Shown here: piece by piece, positions 44,412 through 54,079 of the stretch | Layout of the letters: each line of letters opens with the position of its first letter | Position numbering within the stretch: position 1 is the first letter of the stretch | From: a virus | Virus record (IMG/VR): IMGVR_UViG_3300027734_000092 | Coordinates: 1 to 54,079 of that record | Strand: one strand, 5' to 3' | Length of the DNA: 54,079 nt | The notes under the pieces: generated by a model | Database searches by the model: none | Told to the model about the DNA's origin: nothing | Seen by the model: only the letters and a program-made list of their open reading frames with translations | Position numbers and translations under genes: made by a program

Positions 44412-46168
44412 TGACAACAGCTACAATACTTTATATCAATACAGGTACATCTGCTAATAAAGGAGACGGTGATAGCCTTCGATTAGCCTTCCATAAGGTT
44501 AATAAGAATTTTGAATTATTAGGAATTACTACCGGTTTTGATACTAACGCAGTAAAAGACTCAGTTGCTGAAATCTTCACCCAATCTACTCATTACGGAA
44601 TTGGATACATTTACAATACCAGTTCTCATGTTATCGTTAGTTCTTTGCTAACTGCTACTTCGACTCGAGTAGGCGGGATTAAACCTGGTGCAGGAATATC
44701 AATCACTGCCGATGGTACAATTAGTGCGGCAACAGCTTATGTATTACCGACAGCGACTAACGTAGTACTAGGTGGCATTCGAGTTGGCGTTGCATTGGCC
44801 GCAGACCAATATGGTGTTCTAAACAATACAGGTGTTACTGGAATTCGTCCTAGTGTTAGCCAACCTTATAGAACTGGGCAAGTAACATTATCACAGTCTG
44901 ATATTGATTATGCGCTAGGATATCCTGCCGCAAATGCAAACTTAATTGGAGCACTAGGTGGTCTTGCTACTCTAGACGGTGCTGGAAAAGTTCCATTAAG
45001 TCAAATGAACGAAGCTGTGCTCGGTGGTTTAAATTTCCAGGGCACATGGAACGCAAGTTCAAATCTTCCGCAGATCCAAAGTAGCACAGGAACAAAAGGA
45101 TATTATTATAAAGTTAGTATAGCAGGCACAACAAACATTGACGGCATTAATGTTTGGAACGTTGGAGATTTAATTTTATACAACGGTACGTCATGGTTAA
45201 AGATTGACGGTACGACTACAGAAGTTTTAAGCGTTGCTGGAAGAACTGGCGAAGTTGTTCTTAGTTTTGCAGATATTAACGGAAATATTTCTCGATCAGC
45301 ATTCTCAGCAACAAGTACTGCAACTACCCTAGCATTGGGAACAATTAAACTTGGCACTGGCTTGGTTGGGCTAGGTGATGGAACAGTTAATGTATCAGAA
45401 GCACTATTGGGTACAGCACAACCGGCGACCACATCAACACTTGGTGTTATTAAAGTTGGCCCAGGATTGTTAGTCACCCTAGACGGAACATTAAGTGCGG
45501 TAGTTGGAAGCTCAGGAAATATTACATTATCGGGTAATGAGATTCAAACAATTGAATTAAACACAGACCTGGTACTTCGTCCTACTAGTGGAACAACACG
45601 TTTCTACAATACCTTGTTACACATGGGCGGAAACAACAACCTAGTGTTAAGAACTAACCAGTTCTTGAACGCAGGCCTAGCAACAGACTCAACTAATTTC
45701 AGTTTACGAATTGTAGGCGATAGTAACGCAGGCACAACATTATTTGATGCTGGAGTATATAACAGTCCAATTGCCACGACAGGGTGGACTAGTAAATTTA
45801 TTGTTAAGAAATCCGGTGATGCAACTCTTCAAGGTAACTTAGAAGTTAAAGGAGCAAACGGCATTAAGTTTAGTGACGGTACTGTTCAAACCACAGCGGC
45901 CGCCTTAACAACAGCAACATTTGCGAGTGTTGGTGGTATTATTGTTGGAAATGGTTTACAGATTGCCGGAGACGGAACATTAAGTACAGTCTTAGGAACA
46001 TCAGGCGGTCAGGTAACAGACCTAGGTCCAGGAACGATTAATGCTAGTACTGATACAGGAAATCCAGGTGAAGTACAATATGACGGATCGTATATGTATC
46101 TTTGTGTTGCTACAAACAAATGGATAAGAATACCAATTACAACGTCCGATGTACCGGGCGCTTGGTAA
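44411..46168 (+). CDS. Tail-fibre-like protein
   Basis: A 585-residue Ser/Thr/Gly-rich beta protein. The N-terminus MTTATILYINTGTSANKGDG with DSLRLAFHKVNKNFELL is shared with structural proteins of T4-like phages. The body has units with LGGIRVG.., LGTIKLGTGL and LGVIKVGPGL, each about 40 residues, as in the next gene. The middle has FIVKKSGDATLQGNLEVKG and DGTVQTTA, typical of fibre shafts. Probably a trimeric fibre or its adaptor. Confidence 0.8.
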   Translation: MTTATILYINTGTSANKGDGDSLRLAFHKVNKNFELLGITTGFDTNAVKDSVAEIFTQSTHYGIGYIYNTSSHVIVSSLLTATSTRVGGIKPGAGISITADGTISAATAYVLPTATNVVLGGIRVGVALAADQYGVLNNTGVTGIRPSVSQPYRTGQVTLSQSDIDYALGYPAANANLIGALGGLATLDGAGKVPLSQMNEAVLGGLNFQGTWNASSNLPQIQSSTGTKGYYYKVSIAGTTNIDGINVWNVGDLILYNGTSWLKIDGTTTEVLSVAGRTGEVVLSFADINGNISRSAFSATSTATTLALGTIKLGTGLVGLGDGTVNVSEALLGTAQPATTSTLGVIKVGPGLLVTLDGTLSAVVGSSGNITLSGNEIQTIELNTDLVLRPTSGTTRFYNTLLHMGGNNNLVLRTNQFLNAGLATDSTNFSLRIVGDSNAGTTLFDAGVYNSPIATTGWTSKFIVKKSGDATLQGNLEVKGANGIKFSDGTVQTTAAALTTATFASVGGIIVGNGLQIAGDGTLSTVLGTSGGQVTDLGPGTINASTDTGNPGEVQYDGSYMYLCVATNKWIRIPITTSDVPGAW

Positions 46169-46187
46169 TATAATTTAGGATAGAAAA

Positions 46188-49100
46188 ATGGGAATTAAAA
46201 TATCACAACTGCCAACACTTGCACTGGGTAACATCAGAGATGCCAACCAATTGCCGGTAGTTGATACTCAAACACTAGGTACTAAAAAAGTCACCGTCGG
46301 TGACATTAAAAACTATACTAGACAAGGTCTAAGTACTGTAGCTTTTAGCGGCAGTTACATTGACTTAGATAATATACCCACAACTTTTCCTATTGCAACA
46401 GCAACAGCAAATCAGTTAGGTGGCGTTAAAATTGGAGCATTTTTAACTGTTGATGTTAACGGAGTGCTAAGTGCAACTCCAGGTTTCTTAAACATTAACG
46501 TTGGTAACGTTCAGCTAAGTTCTGTTATTGGTTCCCTTAATCTTATCGGTGGTAATAACGTTACTATTGATGCTGATGATCAAACTAACACTATTGTTAT
46601 TAACAGTAGTGGTGGTGGTGGCGGAGGATCTGGAAATGTAGGCAAAGGGTCAACTGGATCTTTTGCTGTTTATTTTAATACCGCCACAGTCACTGGGACA
46701 AACATTACCACAGACGGTGATAGCATTGTACTACCCGGAGTAGTTACTGCTTCTGGTTTAATTGCTGATCGATTTACGACAACATCTATTGTTACGACAG
46801 TAGGTGACTTAGTATTGTCTCCGAACTCAAACGTAAGCGTAACAGGTAAGCGTATTGTAAACATGGCAAGCCCAGTTGGTTCCAATGATGCGGCCACTAA
46901 AGCATACGTAGATGCACAGTCAAGTCGTGCTTTTGGTAAGGTCGGTGTACCTGGCCAAAGTTTAGTACTAGCAACATCTGCTACTGATACTGTTAACTTT
47001 GCGGCTGGTAATAACGTTACCTTAACAACAAACCCTGCAACAAAAACACTTACAATCTCAGTTAATAACACATTAAGTTTTGCTCTATTGCCTGCTACAA
47101 CATCAAGTATTGGTGGTATCATTGTTGGTAGTGGATTAACAATCGATGGCAACGGTGTACTAGGTGCAACAGCCCAAGCATTAACATCTGCTACAACAGC
47201 TACCCTAGGTGGCATTATTATCGGTGACGGCCTTTCAATTGACGGAACTGGTAAAGTTAGTGCGGCACAGCAGTTCTCATTAAATTCTGCAACATCATCT
47301 GTACTAGGTGGTGTTAAAATTGGTTTTGGTTTAAGCATTGATAGTACCGGTGTATTGAGTGTTCCTACACAAGTACTAACAACAGCAACTAAGTTCTTAT
47401 TAGGTGGTGTAAAAATTGGTAACTCAATAGCGGCCGCAGTTGACGGTACTATTGATGTTAATGCCTCTGGTTTATCTCCGGCAACTACTTCTACACTAGG
47501 TGTAGTTAAACCAGGATACGGTTTAAGTGTTCGCCCAGATGGCTCTTTAGATCTAGGTGTTAACGGAAACTTTACAATTACAGGTAACCTAAGTGTTAAC
47601 GGCGTAATCAGTGCAACTAATATTTTTACAACCGGCACAGCAGTTACAATTATTTCAAGTGCAAACGATCTACAACTACGTGCCGTTGGCCAAGTTATTA
47701 CTAACACAACATTATATGTAAACACATCAACTCCTGCTTCGAGTACTTCAACAGGCGCTCTACAAGTATGGGGTGGTATAGGTATTGGTAAGAATATTAT
47801 TACCGGTGAAGCAAGTATTATCAACGGTGTTTTGATCAGCGGTTCACAAAACAGCGGCGGCACTTATAATATTGCTATCGGTAGTGGGGCACTAAACATT
47901 AACAACGGTGGCTCGTACCAAACAGCTATTGGATACAATGCACTACAAAATTCAAATTCAAATGAAAATACTGCACTTGGTTATAATGCAGGTAACGGTA
48001 TAACATCTGGATCAAAGAATACAGCAGTTGGTATTAGTGCGGCCAGCGGTATGGCTTCAGGTACTTTTAACTCTGTATTTGGTCATCAATCATATGTTGG
48101 TCAAGGTGCAAGTTCTTATAATACTGTATTTGGTAGTAATATTAATGCTTCATCACAACAGCCACAAAGCTATAATACATTCCTTGGATATAATATAGCA
48201 AACAACTCTACTAAGATTGGTTCGTATAACATTGCTATCGGTGGCAATAACTTACAAGCAACTACCGGAACTAGTAACATTGTTATTGGTTATGGTGCTG
48301 GTAGCGGATTAACGTCGGCAACTAACCAAGTTATCATTGGCGGCTACAGTGGCAACACTATTGCAACGCAAACAGGCTACATCAGTATTGCAGATGGTAT
48401 AGGTACCCTACGTGCTCAGTGGGATAACAAGGGCCAAGTAACAATCTTTAACACAGCCACATTCTATTCAACAGCAAATGCAAGTAATTCTACCAACAGC
48501 GGTGCAGTGATTGTAGCCGGCGGTATGGGTGTTGGTCTAGATATGTATGTTGGTGGTTCGTTATATGTTGCTGGATCACAGGTTGTTACACAGGCATACT
48601 TGGGAACTCCAATCGGTACTGCGGTAGCTGGTACAGATACCAAGGCAATTACAATTGGTAGTACGCTGTACATTTGGAATACTAGTACACTCCAGACAAT
48701 TACTGAAAGAGGTAATTCAACTAACAACCAAGTTTATATCAATAGTGCGGCAGGCAGTACAGGAACTACAACAGGTGCGTTGATTGTTGTTGGTTCGATT
48801 GCCACAGCACAGGATTTAAATGTTGGTTCAAAAGTTAATGCAGGCTCCGACAGTACTGCTAGTTCAACAGCTACTACTATTGGTCTGTTTGATCGAGGCC
48901 GTCGTGTACTAACAAAAGCAATTTTAATTGGTGACTTAGGCATAGAAGTAACAACAGCATCTAGCACCGCAACTGAAATAAGTTACAATATTAAGAATAC
49001 TGGAGTTAGATTAATTGACGCCGGCAATGACATTGACATTTTATCTAACGGTACTTCTGTAGTAGGCTCAGCAACTGGTACCGTTACAATTAGTGCAACA

Positions 49101-50075
49101 AGTAACTTTGATACTGTTACACGTCGAGGAGCAACAGCAGGAGTACCTGTAAAAATTCTTTCAACTAGTTCAGTGTCAACAAGTACTAATACCGGTGGAT
49201 TGGTAGTAACAGGTGGTATGGGTTTAACAGGTGCGTTAAACATTTTAGGTAGTATTACACTTAACGGTGCGGCATTGACTACAGCATCTGTGTTTAACGG
49301 TGGAACTATTACTGGTGCATTGTTTGTAAACAACGTAACTAACTCAACTAGTACTAGTATTGGTACTAGTGGTAACGGAGCTATCAGTACACCTGGCGGC
49401 GCAAGTATTGCTCAAGACTTAAACATCGGCGGCAGAATTTTTATTAACGGTGTAACGATCAGTACAAGCACTACCTTTAACGGTGGTAGTATTACTGGTC
49501 AAACTACAATTAATAATGCCACAACAGCAACAAGTACTACATCAGGTGCATTGCAAATTATCAACGGTGGCGTCGGAGTTGGACATAGAATATATTCCGG
49601 TGCTGGATTTTATCAGACAACAGCAACTGGTGCGGCACTAATTGGTTATGGACCTGTATTCTCAGCATCTTTGAGCTCTACACAATCTATTGCTTCGGGC
49701 GTAGCTCCTACCAAAGTTACCTTCCAAACAAAAGATTTTGATCCGGGCGGCTTATACGACACTGCGTCAAACTTTAGATTTACACCAAACGTTGCTGGAT
49801 ATTATCAAGTAAGTGCAAGTGTGCTTGCTGGTGGTGTATCAGCTACGGGTTTCTCAGCAATCGCATTGTATAAAAATAGTGCGGCACACAAAGCAGGTAA
49901 TAGAGTAGCAAATAACGCGGCCGCTGTTACTGTTCAAGTATCAGCTATAGTTCAAATGAATGGATCTTCAGATTTCCTAGAAGTATTTTATGCACAAACT
50001 ACTGGCGGCGCAATGACACTACCAGTTAGTTCAACAGCAACATATTTTACAGCTTCATACATACGAGGCATCTAA
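46188..50075 (+). CDS. Large tail fibre with YadA-like and C1q-like parts
   Basis: A 1295-residue, strongly repetitive fibre. The N-terminus MGIKISQLPTLALGNIRDAN is an attachment-like part. Residues about 70-440 are repeats of the LGGVKIGxGLxIDxxGxLS type. Residues about 545-740 carry NIAIGSGAL, TAIGYNAL, TALGYNAG and TAVGISAA repeats like the head of YadA trimeric adhesins. Several shaft repeats follow. The last 140 residues, from FSASLSSTQSIASG through TFQTKDFDPGGLYD and FTPNVAGYYQVSASV, resemble a C1q-like trimeric jelly roll. It probably binds the host surface. Confidence 0.85.
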   Translation: MGIKISQLPTLALGNIRDANQLPVVDTQTLGTKKVTVGDIKNYTRQGLSTVAFSGSYIDLDNIPTTFPIATATANQLGGVKIGAFLTVDVNGVLSATPGFLNINVGNVQLSSVIGSLNLIGGNNVTIDADDQTNTIVINSSGGGGGGSGNVGKGSTGSFAVYFNTATVTGTNITTDGDSIVLPGVVTASGLIADRFTTTSIVTTVGDLVLSPNSNVSVTGKRIVNMASPVGSNDAATKAYVDAQSSRAFGKVGVPGQSLVLATSATDTVNFAAGNNVTLTTNPATKTLTISVNNTLSFALLPATTSSIGGIIVGSGLTIDGNGVLGATAQALTSATTATLGGIIIGDGLSIDGTGKVSAAQQFSLNSATSSVLGGVKIGFGLSIDSTGVLSVPTQVLTTATKFLLGGVKIGNSIAAAVDGTIDVNASGLSPATTSTLGVVKPGYGLSVRPDGSLDLGVNGNFTITGNLSVNGVISATNIFTTGTAVTIISSANDLQLRAVGQVITNTTLYVNTSTPASSTSTGALQVWGGIGIGKNIITGEASIINGVLISGSQNSGGTYNIAIGSGALNINNGGSYQTAIGYNALQNSNSNENTALGYNAGNGITSGSKNTAVGISAASGMASGTFNSVFGHQSYVGQGASSYNTVFGSNINASSQQPQSYNTFLGYNIANNSTKIGSYNIAIGGNNLQATTGTSNIVIGYGAGSGLTSATNQVIIGGYSGNTIATQTGYISIADGIGTLRAQWDNKGQVTIFNTATFYSTANASNSTNSGAVIVAGGMGVGLDMYVGGSLYVAGSQVVTQAYLGTPIGTAVAGTDTKAITIGSTLYIWNTSTLQTITERGNSTNNQVYINSAAGSTGTTTGALIVVGSIATAQDLNVGSKVNAGSDSTASSTATTIGLFDRGRRVLTKAILIGDLGIEVTTASSTATEISYNIKNTGVRLIDAGNDIDILSNGTSVVGSATGTVTISATSNFDTVTRRGATAGVPVKILSTSSVSTSTNTGGLVVTGGMGLTGALNILGSITLNGAALTTASVFNGGTITGALFVNNVTNSTSTSIGTSGNGAISTPGGASIAQDLNIGGRIFINGVTISTSTTFNGGSITGQTTINNATTATSTTSGALQIINGGVGVGHRIYSGAGFYQTTATGAALIGYGPVFSASLSSTQSIASGVAPTKVTFQTKDFDPGGLYDTASNFRFTPNVAGYYQVSASVLAGGVSATGFSAIALYKNSAAHKAGNRVANNAAAVTVQVSAIVQMNGSSDFLEVFYAQTTGGAMTLPVSSTATYFTASYIRGI

Positions 50076-50076
50076 T

Positions 50077-51645
50077 ATGAAGTACAGATATTACGTAGTT
50101 GTAAACGATCCGCAATTTAAGGTCGCAATACATAGCGAGCTAGTTAGCAACTACGGTAGTGAATTTATTCCTTCACGAAGAATTGTAGCTGACGATCCTA
50201 TGCATCAAAGTGAATACAATGGTGTATACCTGTTAACCAAAGAAGAAGCAGATCAGATAAGACAAGATCCTAGAGTATTAGATGTTGAAAGAGATCCTGA
50301 AGAGATTGGTATTATTTTAAAACCACACGCTATACAAACAGGAACATTTGTAAAATATCAAACGTCGTTAACTGCTACAGATTTAAATTGGAGTTTAGGA
50401 CGTAGTATAAGTCTAACTGAAAATTTTGGTTCAAGCAATACAGTTACTAACTTTACTTACAACTTAGATGGAGAAGGTGTTGACCTTGTAGTTATAGATA
50501 CTGGAATTATCAAGTACCATCCAGAGTTTGCAGAAAATACAGACGGCACTGGTGGAACTAGAGTTATCGATATAAATTGGGCCAGCTATGGAGTTATTTC
50601 TAGCAACGGAACAGGTAGTTGGGTAGGAGACTTAGACGGACATGGTACTTGCTGTGCAAGTATTGCGGCTGGTAACAAAAATGGTTGGGCTAAAAAAGCA
50701 AAAATATATGCATTTAATATATTAGATCCTGCACTAACTGACACATACGTTAGCCCATTACTTGCATTACAAACAATGCGTCTTTGGCACAACGCAAAAC
50801 CCGTTGACGCTAATACTGGATACAAACGCCCAACAGTCTGCACTAACAGTTGGGGATATGAAATACCATATGTCAATATGACTGCTACAGTATGGAGAGG
50901 TACTAGCTTTGCGGTATCTGGTCCTGCAAATGCCTACGGACAGGTAAACTCCAGCGGCGGTGCTCCAATAGCAGATGACCCCAGCACTACACACGGATAT
51001 AGAAGTCCAAGCATTGAAGCCGAAATTGCCAGCTGTATATCAGCGGGAATCGTTTTTACAGGGTCTGCAGGTAACCAAGCAATTAAAATGGATATACCCG
51101 GAGGGCAAGATTACGACAATCGCTATATTGATACTAATCAAACATCTTGGTACTATCATAGAGGATCAACTCCCGGTGCAACTGAGGGGGTTATATGTGT
51201 AGGTGCTACAAGTTATAGTTTGCCTGAACATAAGATAAGTTTTTCAAATACAGGACCGAGAGTGGACATTTTTTCTCCAGGGGCCGCAATAATGAGTGCG
51301 TATATAAATGGTAGCTACGGCGGACAAGCCGCAGTGGTTGACTCTCGAAGCGGAACTGTTAGCACATCAACAAATACTATATTTTATCTAAACAAGATAA
51401 GCGGCACAAGTCAAGCGTGTCCCCAGGTTGCAGGTATTGTTGCCTGTTTGTTGCAAAGTCGTCCGTGGTATAAACAATGGCAAGCACGTCAATGGATTGC
51501 AGACGTTGCCGCAGTAAATACACTTAACGAAACATTTTATGGTGGGTCGGGGTACACACAATTTGCCGGTATGCAAGGTGCCGCAAACAAACAGCTATAT
51601 CAGCCGTTTAACAATCAGTATCCGTGGTCAATCAGTAGCACTTAA
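50077..51645 (+). CDS. Subtilisin-like serine protease (S8)
   Basis: A 522-residue peptidase with an intact catalytic triad: D141 (VVIDTGI), H189 (DLDGHGT) and S446 (ISGTSQACPQVAG), and oxyanion N334 (GSAGN). The first 85 residues (YYVVVNDPQFKVAIHSELVS, ending near RVLDVERDPEE) resemble an I9-type inhibitory propeptide. There is no signal peptide. Flanked by fibre genes, so it may be a virion protease that matures fibres or cuts host surface layers. It begins one base after the fibre stop. Confidence 0.9.
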   Translation: MKYRYYVVVNDPQFKVAIHSELVSNYGSEFIPSRRIVADDPMHQSEYNGVYLLTKEEADQIRQDPRVLDVERDPEEIGIILKPHAIQTGTFVKYQTSLTATDLNWSLGRSISLTENFGSSNTVTNFTYNLDGEGVDLVVIDTGIIKYHPEFAENTDGTGGTRVIDINWASYGVISSNGTGSWVGDLDGHGTCCASIAAGNKNGWAKKAKIYAFNILDPALTDTYVSPLLALQTMRLWHNAKPVDANTGYKRPTVCTNSWGYEIPYVNMTATVWRGTSFAVSGPANAYGQVNSSGGAPIADDPSTTHGYRSPSIEAEIASCISAGIVFTGSAGNQAIKMDIPGGQDYDNRYIDTNQTSWYYHRGSTPGATEGVICVGATSYSLPEHKISFSNTGPRVDIFSPGAAIMSAYINGSYGGQAAVVDSRSGTVSTSTNTIFYLNKISGTSQACPQVAGIVACLLQSRPWYKQWQARQWIADVAAVNTLNETFYGGSGYTQFAGMQGAANKQLYQPFNNQYPWSISST

Positions 51646-51657
51646 TTTGGAATAAAC

Positions 51658-54079
51658 ATGCCAGCAATTAAATTCAGTCAACTCTCAACACTAAACACAC
51701 TTCAATCCGGTGCTATTATACCGGTAGTTTATAACGGAACCAATTACAAACTCACTGTCGATTTGTTAAAGGGATATGTAACTCCTGTTTGGTCCGAAGT
51801 AAGAAATAAACCCACTTTTGCTGAAATAGCTTTCAGCGGTGATTACGCAGTATTAGTAAACAAACCCACAATTCCAACAAAAGTCAGCCAATTAGAAGTT
51901 GACGTTGATTTAGGCGATACAGCAGTATGGACCAGCATTATTGGCAAACCAACTTTTGCCACTGTGGCCACAAGTGGCAGTTATGCTGACCTAATCAATA
52001 AACCAAATCTAGCAGTTTATGTAACTGCTACTGGGTTAACATCGATATTAAGTTCCTATACTACACAGACCTACGTTACTAGTCAAGGATACATTACAAC
52101 CAGTAGCCTAACTTGGAACAACATCACAGGTAAGCCCGCATTTGCCACAGTTTCTACAAGTGGCAGTTATACTCATTTAACTAATACACCGGTGCTTGCT
52201 ACGGTGGCTACTAGTGGCCGTTACGGCGACCTATCAGACAAGCCGTTAAACTTATCTAATTTTAACAATGACATTGGCGTGGGCGGCGGCGGAGTTAGTA
52301 CTGCTACTGTAACAGCCTTAATAGCAAATAGTCTAACCAACAATCTTGCCACAGTTGCAAGAACTGGCAACTGGACTGATGTTGTGAACAAGCCAGCATG
52401 GTTTAGTACAACTGCAACAGGGTACTTGTATAGCGATGGTACTGGCACATTGGGTTTCCAATCTGTCCAAGGCGGCGGTGGATTTGCCACAACAAGTACA
52501 CTGGTCAACGGCACATATACCGTGGCATTGTCTACAACAGGGCAGTTAACATTGCCTGGATCAATTACATCACTTGACGGGCAATCTGTGGTGATGTTTG
52601 CTTCCTCAGGAACAGCCGCGATTGTATCAAACTACAGCGGAGGCAATCAATTATTTGTACAAGATGACGGTGCCTATGTACAAACCAGCGAAGTGGTAAC
52701 AACCAATCATACTATAGGGTCAAATGGTTCTCAGTTTTATACTGATATAAATATCGGTGGTTTTGGAGTTATAGACGGCTGGCGTCAACGTAATCCACAG
52801 CAAATTGAAGTTAATATTTTTACAGCACAGGCTCCAATATGGAGTGTATTGATTGGTGCGAGTTTAGGAGCAACTGTTATTGTTACTTACTCAACACTAT
52901 CAGGAAACCAAACGTTTACCAGTGTATTGAGTCAGCAATTTACTGGACAAGGACAGTATGATCCAGGTCATGACTATGGACAAAGATATAGCGGTAGAAT
53001 AAATGGAACATTGCCTGCAGGACAAACTGGAATTGTTAGTATCAACTTCCCAACATATACAACTAATTACAATAATTGGACATTTAGTAACACAGGTACA
53101 TTAACAGTCCCTGGTGATATTGTACTGCCCTACGGAACTATCGGTAGCGGCACTGGAGATGGTATTAAACTGACCACCGACCGTGGCACAGTACTGTTTG
53201 GTAACAGTCCTGAAATCTGTGGTCCTACCGCCGGATCACATTTCCACATAATGCGTGATGACCCTACCACTGTAGATCTATTCTTTGGTGATGACCTTAA
53301 CTACGTCAAGTTACCCTATGATTCAACTTTGACCAACGTGGGTGTACAGATTGGTACAGATGTGACAAATCTTTGGAGTTTTGGCAAAGATGGTCTACTA
53401 ACATTACCAAGTGGCAATACTCGTATTGGTAGTTTTGACGGTGGTGGCTCCGATAGTATTTTAGCAAGCACTGGTACTATTTTTGGTATTATTGCTCAAG
53501 GCGCTATGGGAACCGCTGGGATACAATGGATAGAGGACATATCAAGTATAGGTTCGACAAGCACACGAACTGCGGGGATAACAGTTAACCCTTTCGGCGT
53601 AACTACTGGTACCGTTCAAATAGTAACAGGAGTAACTACTGGTACTGGTGTTAGCAACACCTGGACATTTGGCACTGATGGTAGTTTGGCATTCCCAACA
53701 GCAGGGGCAGAATGGCCTGTAACAGAATATTATGTTCCCACTCTTATCGGTAAAGATCAAATAAGTTTTGCCACATACAATGCTGAAAATAGCACAAGTT
53801 CATATGCCGTATCAACTCAGGCTAACAAAAGTTGGGAGGTATTTGCTGAAGATGATTCAACACAGTTCTCTGGATGGGCATGGTTAAAGGTAGACTTACC
53901 CACAATAGATACCCCAATCGTGTTTATTCAAAATAGGAAAGGCGTTGATGGCATTAACCATACTTGGACATTTGACGCCAATGGTAAACTAACCGTACCA
54001 GACGACATACAAGATGCCAACGGTTCTGTGATCCGCGTAGCAACCACAAGCACAGCACCTACAAGAGTAGATGGACAGT
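51658..54079 (+). CDS. Tail-fibre-like protein, 3' end outside window
   Basis: The gene starts ATG at 51658 (MPAIKFSQLSTLNTLQSGAI) and is open for 807 codons to the window edge. The N-terminus aligns with that of the large fibre (KISQLPTL versus KFSQLSTL). Residues about 45-250 contain repeats of the type KPTFATVATSGSYADLINKP, a shaft repeat common in tail fibres, then Gly/Ser/Thr-rich beta domains. It follows the protease by 12 bases and completes the fibre-fibre-protease-fibre operon. Confidence 0.85.
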   Translation, partial: MPAIKFSQLSTLNTLQSGAIIPVVYNGTNYKLTVDLLKGYVTPVWSEVRNKPTFAEIAFSGDYAVLVNKPTIPTKVSQLEVDVDLGDTAVWTSIIGKPTFATVATSGSYADLINKPNLAVYVTATGLTSILSSYTTQTYVTSQGYITTSSLTWNNITGKPAFATVSTSGSYTHLTNTPVLATVATSGRYGDLSDKPLNLSNFNNDIGVGGGGVSTATVTALIANSLTNNLATVARTGNWTDVVNKPAWFSTTATGYLYSDGTGTLGFQSVQGGGGFATTSTLVNGTYTVALSTTGQLTLPGSITSLDGQSVVMFASSGTAAIVSNYSGGNQLFVQDDGAYVQTSEVVTTNHTIGSNGSQFYTDINIGGFGVIDGWRQRNPQQIEVNIFTAQAPIWSVLIGASLGATVIVTYSTLSGNQTFTSVLSQQFTGQGQYDPGHDYGQRYSGRINGTLPAGQTGIVSINFPTYTTNYNNWTFSNTGTLTVPGDIVLPYGTIGSGTGDGIKLTTDRGTVLFGNSPEICGPTAGSHFHIMRDDPTTVDLFFGDDLNYVKLPYDSTLTNVGVQIGTDVTNLWSFGKDGLLTLPSGNTRIGSFDGGGSDSILASTGTIFGIIAQGAMGTAGIQWIEDISSIGSTSTRTAGITVNPFGVTTGTVQIVTGVTTGTGVSNTWTFGTDGSLAFPTAGAEWPVTEYYVPTLIGKDQISFATYNAENSTSSYAVSTQANKSWEVFAEDDSTQFSGWAWLKVDLPTIDTPIVFIQNRKGVDGINHTWTFDANGKLTVPDDIQDANGSVIRVATTSTAPTRVDGQ

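Noticed and set aside
46670-47863. Long minus-strand open frame of 397 codons
   Set aside because: It lies wholly antisense to the tail fibre. Its low-complexity Pro/Val composition mirrors the Gly/Thr repeats of the fibre, and there is no ribosome binding site.

Overview
The window is a segment of a tailed double-stranded DNA phage genome. It looks like a T4-superfamily myovirus of a proteobacterial host, probably aquatic; that placement is an inference. Supporting signs are tightly packed and overlapping genes, many conserved small phage proteins, a T4-type ATP-dependent DNA ligase, HNH and GIY-YIG nucleases, two SleB-type lysins, long repetitive tail-fibre genes with a subtilisin-like protease, and two promoter classes. 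The first class is a near-perfect bacterial sigma-70 promoter with a 17-base spacer. The second is a T4-late-like octamer resembling TATAAATA.

Region 1 (1-15.3 kb, minus strand) is a block of small early genes. They sit in short operons, and 21 sigma-70-like promoters drive most of them. Recognisable products are an AAA+ ATPase, a GP88-like protein, a MPNWCNN-type protein, a SleB-like lysin, a GIY-YIG nuclease, a GT9-like glycosyltransferase, a lipoprotein and several small membrane proteins. A tRNA with anticodon CAT and an encoded CCA end lies at 13965-14042. Beside it are two direct repeats that resemble Fur boxes.

Region 2 (15.6-30 kb, both strands) is an accessory region controlled mainly by late-like octamers. 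It holds a zinc-ribbon protein, 2OG-Fe(II) oxygenases, methyltransferases, a second SleB lysin, an SDR enzyme, a QueC-like PP-loop protein and a tight minus-strand operon at 21931-28768. That operon has four radical SAM proteins (two SPASM-like, two N-twitch), two tandem paralogous 2OG-Fe(II) oxygenases and a possible acyltransferase. Region 3 (30.2-36.1 kb, minus) holds four GT-A or GT8-like glycosyltransferases, two more 2OG-type oxygenases and a small protein.

Region 4 (36-44.1 kb) starts with tandem structural-type paralogues on the minus strand. It continues with an iron-sulfur assembly set (IscU and two A-type carriers) interleaved with 2OG-Fe(II) oxygenases, then DNA ligase, translation initiation factor IF-1, a sugar-nucleotide epimerase and an HNH nuclease. 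Region 5 (44.2 kb to the end, plus) encodes tail-fibre-like proteins around a subtilisin-like protease. One fibre carries YadA-head-like repeats and a C1q-like C-terminus. The last fibre gene runs off the window.

The unusual theme is iron. At least four radical SAM enzymes and nine 2OG-Fe(II)-type oxygenases are encoded next to the phage's own Fe-S scaffold and carriers. They are mixed with sugar, methyl and possibly acyl transfer genes, which suggests a multi-enzyme modification pathway of unknown target. The late-like octamers often lie exactly five bases before a start codon, which predicts leaderless late mRNAs.
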